From Gammaproteobacteria bacterium (GTDB lineage: Bacteria; Pseudomonadota; Gammaproteobacteria; Legionellales; Legionellaceae), in NCBI GenBank assembly GCA_030147635.1, contig JASBUZ010000034.1:1-55704 (forward strand): 55,704 bases of DNA, written 5' to 3'. The position numbers and the translations under genes are program-made. The number at the start of each line of letters is the position of its first letter. Position 1 is the stretch's first letter. The notes under the pieces are model-generated. The model had not been told where the DNA came from and searched no databases. It was given only the letters and a program-made list of their open reading frames with translations. Of this stretch, positions 25,529 to 34,740 are shown piece by piece.

Positions 25529-26572
25529 ATGAAAGTCATATTATTATTGGGTGCATCTAGTGCTGGAAAATCAACACTCTGTAATGCTTTGGTTAAAGAG
25601 CATGGTTGGTATACACACGGTGATGATCAAGTGATGGATATACTCGAAAAGGAAAGAACCCCTCTTTTGTTAGCAAAACTTAAAGAACGGGGGTTGATTG
25701 AACAACTTTCTCCTTATATGAGTGAGTCTGCAATCATGACGCTTGCTTCAACAGGGCAATTTAATCTGGTTTATGGTGATATTTCTATTCAACATCAGTT
25801 TAAAAACCCTGATTTTCAGGATTTAGAAGCCATTTTGAGCCGGGCTGGATTTTCCGATAAGGAATTACAGGATCTCACTCGGTTATTTCATGAAGTGGGG
25901 GAAGTATTTAAGGCATTACCCATGAATCCTGTTGAGCGAATGTTGGATGATGTATTTCAGCTTGAGCCAGATTCTTCAGTCATTATCGATAGTGTACCTG
26001 AGCCTCATGGCGATGTTAAAGCCATGTTAGATGATTTTAAAGAAAGGCTCGTTGAAAGAGCAAAAATGGAAGGTCGTTCAATTGAGTTTGCAACCGTCTT
26101 AACTTATTTCCCTCCTAAAGCCTTAAGTGCTCGCATTAAGCATAGAAACGAAGAGGCCGTTATTTCTGGGGATCTAAAGAACATGCGAGAAGGTACATTT
26201 CCTTTTCTTCAATTGAGCCAATTAATCGCTACCAAAGAAGCTGATGGTGAGCTTGATGAAGCCAGAACGCTCTCAAAAATGCAGTTATTGTTGATTGCTC
26301 TGCAACATGTATCACCAAGGCTTATAGAAGGAGATAGTAAAAAAGCAAAAGCAATTTTTAAGGCTGGTGCACATGAATATAGAGAGTTAATGAAACGATT
26401 TAGGTTGTCGGAAACAAATAATGTTACGGTATCCCCTCGGGAAGATTTAGACGCTCATGCCGTGATTGATTTATCTCAAGATGCATCTCCAAGCGATCTG
26501 GCGAGAGAGCTTATTGCTAAAACTATGGATGCTCCACCATTGTCATCTACGTTCATGGGGCAATCCATGTAG
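25529..26572 (+). CDS. P-loop kinase-like protein (cargo copy)
   Basis: The 347-residue protein opens directly with a Walker A loop, GASSAGKST at residues 8-16, in the style of chloramphenicol phosphotransferase or zeta-toxin-like kinases. Acidic DD follows at about residues 33-34, a possible Walker B strand is VIIDSVPEP, and a lid-like segment TYFPPKALSARIKHR carries basic residues. The protein at 51466-52494 is a paralogue with the same landmarks in the same order. Small-molecule or nucleotide phosphorylation is likely; the substrate is unknown. ATG 25529 follows a weak GAGAAA site. A toxin or effector role is possible given the cargo position but unproven. Confidence 0.65.
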   Translation: MKVILLLGASSAGKSTLCNALVKEHGWYTHGDDQVMDILEKERTPLLLAKLKERGLIEQLSPYMSESAIMTLASTGQFNLVYGDISIQHQFKNPDFQDLEAILSRAGFSDKELQDLTRLFHEVGEVFKALPMNPVERMLDDVFQLEPDSSVIIDSVPEPHGDVKAMLDDFKERLVERAKMEGRSIEFATVLTYFPPKALSARIKHRNEEAVISGDLKNMREGTFPFLQLSQLIATKEADGELDEARTLSKMQLLLIALQHVSPRLIEGDSKKAKAIFKAGAHEYRELMKRFRLSETNNVTVSPREDLDAHAVIDLSQDASPSDLARELIAKTMDAPPLSSTFMGQSM

Positions 26573-26687
26573 AGCAGTATTACTTGTTCGTTTCAAAAAT
26601 ATAAGATGTTTTAAGAAGCGTTTGATAATTTATATTTTGGTAAAAAATATGTTACAAATAAATTAATTATATAAAACAGGATGTTTT

Positions 26688-27437
26688 ATGTATTATTTTA
26701 TTATCTCGTTGCCATTTGCCATTTTTTTTAGTCGCCTCTTTTTAACGAATTATGCCGTACCGACGTTAAAAAAAAGACAGCTTCGTAAGCTGATTGCGAC
26801 ACGAATTAACTCCGAATCTATCTTTGAGGTTGAAATTTTTTTAAAAATTTTATTCAAAAATAATTATTCTAAGATCGTAGCCAACATGTACCGCCTACTA
26901 GCATATCATAATAATCGGGAGTTTATTTATGGTGAGATAGATTTGTTGGCGTTTCATAATATTATTGAAAAAGCAGAACCCCAACCTGGAGAAATATTTT
27001 ATGATCTTGGATCGGGGGCTGGAAAGGCGGTTTTTTCTGCGGCCCTTTATTTTGATTTTAAAATTTGCTTTGGTGTTGAATTAATGGACGCGCTTTATAA
27101 AAAATCTTTGACAAGTTTGGATAAAGCCAGGTATCTCTTGAAAAGCAGAGCATTTTCTGAGGAAACGTATTCACAAAAGCTATCAAAAATTAGCTTTATC
27201 AAAGATAATTTTTTAACACATGATTTTTCGGATGCAGATATCATTTATTTGGCTGCAACTTGTTTATCTGATGATACATTCAACGCCTTAATACATAAAA
27301 TATGTACGACAAAACTCGGTACGCGGGTAATTGTCGCAACTAGAAAAATACACCATGATGCTTTTGAGTTGGTTTATGATGGTGTCGATTTAATGGGTTG
27401 GGGATTATGCCATGTTAGAATTTATCGCCATGTATAG
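26688..27437 (+). CDS. DOT1-like SAM methyltransferase with N-terminal membrane segment
   Basis: The 249-residue protein starts with a hydrophobic helix (YFIISLPFAIFFSRLFL), then a methyltransferase domain of the DOT1 class: YGEIDLL, motif I DLGSGAGKAV at residues 106-115, FGVELMD and AATCLSDDTFNALI. In eukaryotes this fold methylates histone H3 Lys79; bacterial relatives act on unknown targets. The N-terminal helix suggests inner-membrane anchoring. ATG 26688 has AGGA upstream. Being cargo of a Legionella-type element makes a host-directed role conceivable, but that is inference. Confidence 0.7.
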   Translation: MYYFIISLPFAIFFSRLFLTNYAVPTLKKRQLRKLIATRINSESIFEVEIFLKILFKNNYSKIVANMYRLLAYHNNREFIYGEIDLLAFHNIIEKAEPQPGEIFYDLGSGAGKAVFSAALYFDFKICFGVELMDALYKKSLTSLDKARYLLKSRAFSEETYSQKLSKISFIKDNFLTHDFSDADIIYLAATCLSDDTFNALIHKICTTKLGTRVIVATRKIHHDAFELVYDGVDLMGWGLCHVRIYRHV

Positions 27438-27509
27438 GGTTTTATAGTGATTGTTAATCGTGTCAACTGGAATTAAAAAAAATATAAGTGATTTTTTGTG
27501 GTTGAGGAG

Positions 27510-28061
27510 TCATTTTCCTTTTTTCTTCACGCTATATTTAAACTTCACCACAGCAAGGTTTACCTCAATACTAGCTTCGGTTTCGTTGTCATCTAAATCA
27601 TCTGGCACGACTAAATCAGCAATAAGATCGCCAGTTTTATGTAGTAGCTTTTGATATTTAGGTGTATTTTGTGGTGTTTGAGGTAGTTCTTTGATTGTTC
27701 TGGATATTTCACGTACCTTTGCAAATGTATCAATGATAGCAAGCGTTGTTTCTGTGGCTCGCGCACTTTTAAGAATAGTGGCGAGCATATAAAGCCCGCG
27801 TTCAGTGAAAGCTTTGGGGAGAGCTGTAGAATGTTTTAGTCCATTGAACCGGTGGAAATTTTCCACCAGTTCATTTTTTTCCTTTTTATTTAGTTTGATA
27901 ATGTAATCTTCTGGAAATTTGTCAGGGTTATTTTTTACAGCTTTATTAATGTCTCTCGTTTCAACTTTATATAAATCAGCCACATCGCTATCAAGAATGA
28001 CATTTTTCCCACGAAGTTCGATGATTTTATTTTCAACAGCGTTATTTATTGCTATATCCAT
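27510..28061 (-). CDS. ORF6N-domain protein
   Basis: The N-terminal half (residues about 8-95) has the ORF6N pattern: IIELRGKNVILDSDVADLY, then TRDINKAVKNNPDKFP and a TERGLYMLATIL segment. The domain is common in phage and mobile-element proteins and is thought to bind DNA. The C-terminal half has charged helices and a basic KFKYSVKKKGK end. It is convergent to the methyltransferase and divergent from traD, at the right edge of the cargo block. Length (183) is normal for the family. Confidence 0.82.
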   Translation of the reverse strand: MDIAINNAVENKIIELRGKNVILDSDVADLYKVETRDINKAVKNNPDKFPEDYIIKLNKKEKNELVENFHRFNGLKHSTALPKAFTERGLYMLATILKSARATETTLAIIDTFAKVREISRTIKELPQTPQNTPKYQKLLHKTGDLIADLVVPDDLDDNETEASIEVNLAVVKFKYSVKKKGK

Positions 28062-28160
28062 ACTAATTCTTTAACGTTATAAGCGTGCGTATATTATAAA
28101 GGTTATCTTCTTCTAATACATCAGTTTGCCAGATATAATCATGGCTAATGCTGTATTTCT

Positions 28161-28185
28161 TTGAGATCACAATGTGTGATCTCAA
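28161..28185. promoter_or_regulatory. Perfect 11-bp inverted repeat upstream of traD (oriT or operator candidate)
   Basis: TTGAGATCACA (28161-28171) and TGTGATCTCAA (28175-28185) form a perfect inverted repeat with a 3-base centre. It sits 57 bases before traD and outside any gene. There is no T-run behind it, which argues against a terminator. Inverted repeats of this kind flank nic sites at origins of transfer, and the coupling protein and relaxase genes follow directly. A protein-binding operator is the alternative. Confidence 0.4.
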
Positions 28186-28241
28186 GTAGTAACACTGCCT
28201 ATGGAATAGCGGTGAAAAAGTCCATATTTTAAGGAAGAATC

Positions 28242-30068
28242 ATGACTAAACGGTCCAATCCAAGACACTTTACACGCGGTGGGCAAATTACCTTTCATAA
28301 TCTGCGTATGTTTTTTCAAATCAATAAAGCGCTCTTTAATGTTCACTGTGTTTTTTGGGTGGTGATTTTCATTGGAACCGTTTATTACTTTATTCCCTTA
28401 GAGTCGTTGCAACAAACACTTGCATACCATGCCGCACAAGTTTTTAAAGCCTTTAAAAAAGAGCATGTATTTGTGCTTTCGTTTTCGGGTGAACTCTACA
28501 AGCAATCAGTAAGCATGATAACGGGATATCCTTATTACGCGAAGGTTGCTTCTGATTGTATGAGCAATTTGTTGCAGTGCATATGGATTTCATTTTCTGG
28601 TTCGTTATTCCTGGCCATTTTGATTGCCTTGTATTTTATTAAAAAGGGGCAATTTCAATCTAAAAATCAGCTAATACGTGGGACGCAACTTGTAGATTCA
28701 ACACTGGTGAAACGACAAATAACCAGTAACAAGCAGGCTTCTGATATTAAAATCGATGGTTTCCCTCTGGTAAAGGGCAGTGAGTTTCAGCACATGCTTG
28801 TGCATGGCACGGTCGGAACCGGTAAAAGCCAATTGATTATGAAAATACTGGATTGTCTTAGGAAAAGAGGAGATCGAGTGATTGTCTATGATAAAGGATG
28901 TGCTTTTATGCCGCTGTATTATCAGGATAAGCAAGATAAGGTGCTGAACCCCTTTGATATGCGATGTGCCAATTGGGATTTATGGCGGGAAGCACCTCGA
29001 GATTCAGATTTGGAGAATATGGCAGAAAGTTTGATTCCTATGCAGGGTGATAACGATCCGTTTTGGGTAAATGCAGCGAGAACGGTATTTGTATGTGCTG
29101 CATCAAGCATGCGACAGGATAAAGATCGTTCGCTAGAAAAATTATTACGGCTATTATTAACCAGTGATTTTTCACAGCTTGAAGTATATCTTGCAGATAC
29201 GCCGGCTGCGACGTTGGTGAGCCAAAAAATAGAAAAAACAGCGATTTCTATTCGGTCTGTGATAACTACGTATATCAAGTCGCTACAGTCTTTAATTCAT
29301 GAAAATACGGATACGCCATTTTCGGTGCGGGATTATTTGTTAAATGATGAAGAACAAGGATGGTTATTTATTTCTTCAAATGGTGAGCACCAAAAAACAT
29401 TAAAGCCACTGATGTCTATGTGGCTTGCGATGGCATCACTGACCATGTTGAGTTTAAATGCTTTTGAAAAACGCCGGGTCTGGTTTATTTGTGATGAGTT
29501 GCCAAGTTTACATCGCTTGCCTTTACTTGGCGAGACCATTGCTGAGGTACGTAAGTTTGGTGGTTGTTTTTTATTGGGGATGCAGAGTTTTGCGCAGCTT
29601 GAAAAAGTGTATGGAAGGAGTGGTGCGCAGGAAATTTTTGACTTACTCAATACACGATTTTTCTTTCGAAGTTCAAGCAGTGATATGGCCCGTATTGTTT
29701 CACGAGAGCTTGGTGAAGAAGATTTGGATGAATCTCGCGAGAATTATTCGTATGGCGCGAATAGTGTAAGAGACGGCATCTCTCTTGGTAATCAACGTGT
29801 GGTACGCCCGATTGTCTCTTACCCGGAGATTCTTGATTTACCAAATCTTGCTTGTTATTTAAGGCTGCCAAGTAGTTATCCAGTGACCCAGTTAAAGCTT
29901 AGGCATCAACAAAGGCCCGTTATATCGGAAGGATTGATTGTTAGACCATGGCAAGAAGTCATGGTGCAGGGAAAAGAGCGCGATAGCGCTATAAAGACAA
30001 TAGCCTCTCATGAGGGCATGTCAAACAGCCTATCTCCAAAAGAAAAAGTGAACGATTATTTGGATTAA
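28242..30068 (+). CDS. traD: Type IV coupling protein TraD
   Basis: The 608-residue protein has two N-terminal membrane helices (about residues 35-51 and 110-130), then the hexameric coupling ATPase domain with Walker A GTVGTGKS at 189-196 and Walker B WFICDE at 414-419. Segments WVNAARTVFVCAASSM and RFFFRSSSSDMARIVSRELG match the TraD family. It links relaxosome to channel. The upstream 180-bp gap carries the inverted repeat at 28161 and a TATAAT at 28134. traI follows after four bases. Confidence 0.92.
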   Translation: MTKRSNPRHFTRGGQITFHNLRMFFQINKALFNVHCVFWVVIFIGTVYYFIPLESLQQTLAYHAAQVFKAFKKEHVFVLSFSGELYKQSVSMITGYPYYAKVASDCMSNLLQCIWISFSGSLFLAILIALYFIKKGQFQSKNQLIRGTQLVDSTLVKRQITSNKQASDIKIDGFPLVKGSEFQHMLVHGTVGTGKSQLIMKILDCLRKRGDRVIVYDKGCAFMPLYYQDKQDKVLNPFDMRCANWDLWREAPRDSDLENMAESLIPMQGDNDPFWVNAARTVFVCAASSMRQDKDRSLEKLLRLLLTSDFSQLEVYLADTPAATLVSQKIEKTAISIRSVITTYIKSLQSLIHENTDTPFSVRDYLLNDEEQGWLFISSNGEHQKTLKPLMSMWLAMASLTMLSLNAFEKRRVWFICDELPSLHRLPLLGETIAEVRKFGGCFLLGMQSFAQLEKVYGRSGAQEIFDLLNTRFFFRSSSSDMARIVSRELGEEDLDESRENYSYGANSVRDGISLGNQRVVRPIVSYPEILDLPNLACYLRLPSSYPVTQLKLRHQQRPVISEGLIVRPWQEVMVQGKERDSAIKTIASHEGMSNSLSPKEKVNDYLD

Positions 30069-30072
30069 CCTT

Positions 30073-33021
30073 ATGCTCAGTACAAAACCACTAAAATCCG
30101 CCAAAGACGCACATAGTTATTATACAAAGACTATTGAGTACTATACGTCTGATGCAATGTCTACTCAATGGTTGGGGCATGGTAAATCCTATTTAAAGCT
30201 TAAGGGAGAAGTCGATTTAAAGTTATTTTTGAATTTATTGGAAGGTCATTTACCGAATGGACAAGCTTTGCAAAGTCCTGATGGCAAACATCGTCCAGGC
30301 TTTGACATGACGTTTTCGGCACCAAAAAGCGTTTCTATATTGGCAGGACTTGGTGTGGCGCCTGAACTCATTCAATTTCATGATGAAGCCGTGAACTATG
30401 CTGTCGCAAAAATAGAATCTGAGTTTGCGCAAACGCGAGTTTGTATCAATGGCGAGATTAAGTATCAAAAAACAGATAATTTACTGATTGCAGCTTTTAG
30501 GCAACCAAGTTCTAGAGCCAATGATCCAGCGTTGCATACACACTGTGTGACATTGAATATGACTTTTTTAGATGGTAAAGCGCGCTCGCTCGCAAGTGAT
30601 AAGTCGCGCGTGGAGGGTGTACTTGAACAAATTCAGAATCACCAACGATATTGCGGCTTGTTATATCGTCAGCACTTGGCAAATAGCCTGAAAGAGGCTG
30701 GCTTTCGCTTACGCCTCACCGGGGATGGTTTGTTTGAAATAGATGGCATGCCAGAGCAGGTTTTAAAGGAGTTTTCTAGAAGGCGCGAAGATATTGAGCG
30801 TTTGATGGCGGAGCGAGGTTGGCAAGGTGCAAAAAGTGCCTCGATTGCAACGGAACTCACCCGTAGTGGCAAAGAAGAGCATCAGATGTATGCGCTTGAA
30901 CGTGATTGGGAAGCCCGTGCTAAATTGCATGGCTTTGACGCACAAAAATTCATGTTAAGCCGTGGAGAACTTGAATCTTCAGAGGGTTGGTTTGAGGCGA
31001 TTAAAGATAAATTAAATCAGTTCACGATGCAGTTCAAATCCAAAGAAGTGTCATCTGAGGCCTCGGCGGCAAGTGCATGTGTTCATGTGGCTATTGAAAC
31101 GTTAAGTCAGCGTACATCCGTATTCTCAGAGCGTGCATTGTTTACGGAAAGTTTGAAACATAGTTTAGTGCATGAACAAGTGATATCTCAGGATGCCATT
31201 GTATCGGCGATTTCAAAAGAAAAGACCAATCAAACGCTTTATGCGGCACAGTGCACAGTGACCAAAGAACATTATCTCACAACACCTTGGTTATTGACGT
31301 TAGAGGCAGAAACAATAGCGCGCATTGATAATCATAAAGGTGAAGTCAAAGCAATGGCGACGTTTCAAGAAGTGGAGTCCTTTATAAAAAAACGAAGGCC
31401 TGAATTTAAGTATGCAATGACTGCTTCACAGACAGAATCTATGTTAACACTGATGACAACAAAAGACAGATATTTGGCAATACAGGGTTATGCTGGCGTT
31501 GCTAAAACAACGATGTTATCCGAGGCGAGACTTTTAATTGAAGAAAAGGGTTATCAATTACGAGGCATTGCTGTTGCAAGTTCTGCTGTCAATGAATTAC
31601 AGACGAAAGCGGGTATTCAATCAGATGTTTTTCCTACTGTTTATCAAGAAATCAAAACAGCCCCGAGAAAGAGTTTAAGCAAAACAGTATTCATTGTTGA
31701 TGAAGCATCGATGCTTTCTTCTCCACAGGGTCATGCCTTGTTAAAGCATATTGAACGAACAGATGCGAGGATGGTGCTTGTTGGTGATAGGGCGCAGTTA
31801 CCTAGTGTAAATAATGGACGAATATTTGGGCTAATTCAGGATTATGGTATTGAAACTACGGTGATGAAGGATATTGTTCGACAAAAAAATGAAACCTTGA
31901 AAGAGGCAGTCATGCATACCACGCGAGGTGAATTGCGAGAGGCGTTTGAAAAGCTTGATTTTGTAGAATTGTCGACACAAGAAATGCGCAGATCATGGAT
32001 TGCAGATCAATGGCTATCTATGAATCAAGAACGTCGAGAGGCTACATTATTGTTTGCACCAACGCATCGTGATCGAGAAGCGATTACGCATTTAATTCGT
32101 CAGGGGTTAAAGGATGAAGGCGCATTGAAAGCAGGTGTTTCGATAACGGTACTTAAATCAAAAGCAATGGAGCCTATTCAGCAGCGATTTGTTGCCTACT
32201 ATCAAAAAGGGGATATTGTTAGGTTTAACCAAGATTTTATACGACACAGAGTAGAAAAAAATCAATATTATTACGTCGGTAATATTTCATCAAAGCACCG
32301 ACGAAATAATGTGTTACCACTGGTAGATGAACATGGAAAAACACTCAGCTTCGCTTTGAAATCACTGCCACATTACAAAGCTCACACAGCCGCATTTGAG
32401 CGCCCAATAGAAATTTATCAGGACGCATCGATAGAATTAGCGCAAGGTGAGCGATTGATGTGGACCCGAAATTTTAAAGCAGATGGCGTTAGAAATGGAG
32501 AATTAATACGAGTAGAGGCTATACGGTCCAATGGCGTAATTGTAAAAACGCGCGATGGTCAAACGCAAACATTTTCCAATGACCATCCTGCGCTCAAGCA
32601 TCTAGATTATAGCTATGTATTAACCAACTATAAGGTGCAAGGGAAGGATGCACCTTATGGCATCGGGCTTATGGAGTCCTACCATAAGTTCGGTGCAACC
32701 ATGAAAAATTTCTACGTGCAAATTTCACGAGCAATTCATGGTATGACTTTGGTGACGGATCATCGAGATGAGCTAAGGGAAGCCATTTATCGAAATGTAG
32801 ATGAAAAAAAGGCGGCTTTAGATATGGTTTCAAGTGATAAACTAAAAGAGCATGAGTTACGCTTCAAAGAAAAAGGCGGCCTTTCTATTCAATCCGTTAT
32901 TGATAAGCAAAAAAAATTTGAAGAGGCGAAGCGTAGCAATCGTAATCAACCTGAAACCAAGCAATTAGAGTTTCAAAAAGCACATGAAGCGCGAGTTCTG
33001 CTTAAAGAGTTAGAGTATTAA
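30073..33021 (+). CDS. traI: MobF relaxase-helicase TraI/TrwC
   Basis: The 982-residue length is that of R388 TrwC (966) rather than F TraI (1756). The N-terminal relaxase domain has Tyr pairs at 16/17 and 23/24, the catalytic candidates, and the HUH pair H155-T-H157 in DPALHTHC. The third metal His of the family (FRHxxSR) is Gln144 here. The helicase part has Walker A GYAGVAKT (472-479) and Walker B VDEAS (542-546). It nicks oriT and unwinds the transferred strand. A basic, coiled tail ends the protein. Ribosome site unclear; ATG 30073 follows traD tightly. Confidence 0.92.
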   Translation: MLSTKPLKSAKDAHSYYTKTIEYYTSDAMSTQWLGHGKSYLKLKGEVDLKLFLNLLEGHLPNGQALQSPDGKHRPGFDMTFSAPKSVSILAGLGVAPELIQFHDEAVNYAVAKIESEFAQTRVCINGEIKYQKTDNLLIAAFRQPSSRANDPALHTHCVTLNMTFLDGKARSLASDKSRVEGVLEQIQNHQRYCGLLYRQHLANSLKEAGFRLRLTGDGLFEIDGMPEQVLKEFSRRREDIERLMAERGWQGAKSASIATELTRSGKEEHQMYALERDWEARAKLHGFDAQKFMLSRGELESSEGWFEAIKDKLNQFTMQFKSKEVSSEASAASACVHVAIETLSQRTSVFSERALFTESLKHSLVHEQVISQDAIVSAISKEKTNQTLYAAQCTVTKEHYLTTPWLLTLEAETIARIDNHKGEVKAMATFQEVESFIKKRRPEFKYAMTASQTESMLTLMTTKDRYLAIQGYAGVAKTTMLSEARLLIEEKGYQLRGIAVASSAVNELQTKAGIQSDVFPTVYQEIKTAPRKSLSKTVFIVDEASMLSSPQGHALLKHIERTDARMVLVGDRAQLPSVNNGRIFGLIQDYGIETTVMKDIVRQKNETLKEAVMHTTRGELREAFEKLDFVELSTQEMRRSWIADQWLSMNQERREATLLFAPTHRDREAITHLIRQGLKDEGALKAGVSITVLKSKAMEPIQQRFVAYYQKGDIVRFNQDFIRHRVEKNQYYYVGNISSKHRRNNVLPLVDEHGKTLSFALKSLPHYKAHTAAFERPIEIYQDASIELAQGERLMWTRNFKADGVRNGELIRVEAIRSNGVIVKTRDGQTQTFSNDHPALKHLDYSYVLTNYKVQGKDAPYGIGLMESYHKFGATMKNFYVQISRAIHGMTLVTDHRDELREAIYRNVDEKKAALDMVSSDKLKEHELRFKEKGGLSIQSVIDKQKKFEEAKRSNRNQPETKQLEFQKAHEARVLLKELEY

Positions 33022-33033
33022 GGAGGGGTAAAT

Positions 33034-33360
33034 ATGCCAAGATTATCTGTTACATTATCCGATTCGATGTACAGTTGTTTATCATCATTAGCCATTCAAA
33101 ATGAAGAATCGATGTCTAACGTTATCAATCAGTTGATTCATTTAGGTATGCAGAATATTGAAGATAAGCGCAGGGCGGTCAATCGCCCCGTTGAAAAACA
33201 TTGCCATCAATTGATTATTCAAATGAATGCATTGGTCAAAAACTTATCCGCTGAAATATTAAAGTTTGATCAAAAGGATTTTGAAAAATTGCGGGAAGCC
33301 ACAGCAATCAAATATAATGAATTAGAAACACATACAGAGAGCGAGCTATCAATACGTTAA
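33034..33360 (+). CDS. Ribbon-helix-helix protein, probable relaxosome accessory factor
   Basis: The first 45 residues (PRLSVTLSDSMYSCLSSLA, then MSNVINQLIHLGM) form a typical ribbon-helix-helix DNA-binding fold. The rest (45-108) is a charged helical region that could oligomerise. It follows traI by 12 bases with a strong AAGGAGGGG site, so it belongs to the transfer operon. TraY, TraM and TrwA proteins with this fold help relaxases at oriT; an equivalent role here is inferred from position. It is the last recognisable conjugation gene. Confidence 0.65.
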   Translation: MPRLSVTLSDSMYSCLSSLAIQNEESMSNVINQLIHLGMQNIEDKRRAVNRPVEKHCHQLIIQMNALVKNLSAEILKFDQKDFEKLREATAIKYNELETHTESELSIR

Positions 33361-33416
33361 AAGTTACTGATTATCCTATTGAGTTTAGACTGCTGGATTT
33401 TTCTGATATACCACTG

Positions 33417-33905
33417 ATGCACCAATGGTTTAATGCGTCTCATGTTCAAGCCTTTTATTCATTGCGTGCTTGGTCTGAAAAAGAAGTTTTAGAAAAACTA
33501 ACGCCCTACATTACAGGTGAAAAACCTGTTGTAGGCTGGATTGTTTTAATTGATACACAACCCATAGGATATGTACAAAATTATAAGGTGGCTGATTATC
33601 CATGGCCTAACCAGGGCTTATCTCAAGAAATCATTGATAGTGCGGCTGGTATGGATATCTTTATTGGGGATGAGACAATGATAGGTTGTGGGGTTGGTCA
33701 ACGTATCATTGAGCAATTTTTGAAAATGCATATTTGGCCAAAATTTAATTATTGTTTTGTTGATCCCAATATCAAGCATCAGGCAGCTATACGTTGTTAT
33801 CAAAAAGTAGGATTTAAAACACATAGGATCATAGAGACAGAAGATGCTATGGGACGTTTGGAGCAGGTGCAATTAATGATGTTACATTGTGGAGAGAACG
33901 CGTGA
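33417..33905 (+). CDS. AAC(6')-like GNAT acetyltransferase lacking a normal start
   Basis: The 162 residues visible from ATG 33417 (MHQWFNASHVQAFYS to the end) match aminoglycoside 6'-N-acetyltransferase-like GNAT proteins, with the acetyl-CoA loop at about residues 95-105 (GCGVGQRIIEQFL) and a C-terminal RCYQKVGF. Homology starts earlier: in-frame codons from 33369 read DYPIEFRLLDFSDIPL, the usual first strand. The frame is open back to 33321 but offers no ATG, GTG or TTG before 33417, only ATT and ATC codons. The gene is thus either 5'-truncated by fusion to the relaxosome operon or uses a rare start. NudC is coupled behind it. Confidence 0.65.
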   Translation: MHQWFNASHVQAFYSLRAWSEKEVLEKLTPYITGEKPVVGWIVLIDTQPIGYVQNYKVADYPWPNQGLSQEIIDSAAGMDIFIGDETMIGCGVGQRIIEQFLKMHIWPKFNYCFVDPNIKHQAAIRCYQKVGFKTHRIIETEDAMGRLEQVQLMMLHCGENA

Positions 33906-34729
33906 CGGTAGAGCAGATTTCTCAAGTAAACGATAAAAAACGTTGGCTGATTATTCGAGATGAAGACGTTCTAGTATTGAATGGAAATGATGTTTACCTC
34001 GATGAGAGTAATGTGTTTAGTCTGCAACCCTATTTTTTAAGGCATTATAATCTTGGGTCGATGGATGGTATTGAATATTTAGCTGCTGAAGTTGAGGCAA
34101 ATTTTGAGTTTCAAGGGTCGTATGAATTTGTTTCATTAAGACATGCATTGTCCCTTATGGTGCCAGAACATTACTCAACTGGCGTTAAAGCCTATTCGGT
34201 GATTCATTGGGATAGAAGTCATCAGTTTTGTGGGCATTGTGGTAAAAATACGGCTGCTCGAGAGAAAGAGTTTGAGCGATTTTGTCATTCATGTAACGTT
34301 AGTTTTTTCCCTCGAATATCGCCCTCTATCATTGTGTTGATTCATAAAAATGATCACTTGCTGATGGCAAGAAGCCCTCATTTTCCTTCAGGTGTATATG
34401 GATTAATAGCGGGATTTGTCGAAGCAGGGGAGACACTGGAAGAAGCAGTGCATCGTGAGGTCAAAGAAGAAGTAGGGTTGAAGGTTAAAAATATTAGTTA
34501 TGTTGGATCACAACCTTGGCCGTTTCCAGATGCATTGATGCTGGCTTTTACTGCGGAATATGACTCGGGTGACATTATTATTGATAACGAAGAAATAGAG
34601 GATGCTGGCTGGTATCGCTATGATAACCTACCTGGTAGGCCTTCATTGGCGATTAGTATAGCTTCTAAAGTATTAGATGATTTTGTCTCGCTTTGTAGAG
34701 AGAAGCATGACGAAAAAAGAGCAATTTGA
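33902..34729 (+). CDS. nudC: NADH pyrophosphatase NudC-like NUDIX hydrolase
   Basis: The 275-residue protein has the NudC layout: an N-terminal domain, a four-cysteine zinc ribbon (FCGHCG and FCHSC), then a NUDIX domain with the Nudix box at about residues 171-193 (REVKEEVG core) and the SQPWPFP segment typical of NADH pyrophosphatases. It cleaves NAD(H) or NAD-capped RNA in the cytoplasm. GTG 33902 preceded by GGAGAG is preferred to TTG 33887; it overlaps the acetyltransferase stop as GTGA. Confidence 0.88.
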   Translation: MTVEQISQVNDKKRWLIIRDEDVLVLNGNDVYLDESNVFSLQPYFLRHYNLGSMDGIEYLAAEVEANFEFQGSYEFVSLRHALSLMVPEHYSTGVKAYSVIHWDRSHQFCGHCGKNTAAREKEFERFCHSCNVSFFPRISPSIIVLIHKNDHLLMARSPHFPSGVYGLIAGFVEAGETLEEAVHREVKEEVGLKVKNISYVGSQPWPFPDALMLAFTAEYDSGDIIIDNEEIEDAGWYRYDNLPGRPSLAISIASKVLDDFVSLCREKHDEKRAI

Positions 34730-34740
34730 GGCTGTTTACG

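Noticed and set aside
28161-28185. CRP-type binding site from the TGTGA and TCACA boxes
   Set aside because: The half-sites are in the reverse order with a 3-base centre (TCACA-ATG-TGTGA), whereas a CRP site is TGTGA-N6-TCACA.
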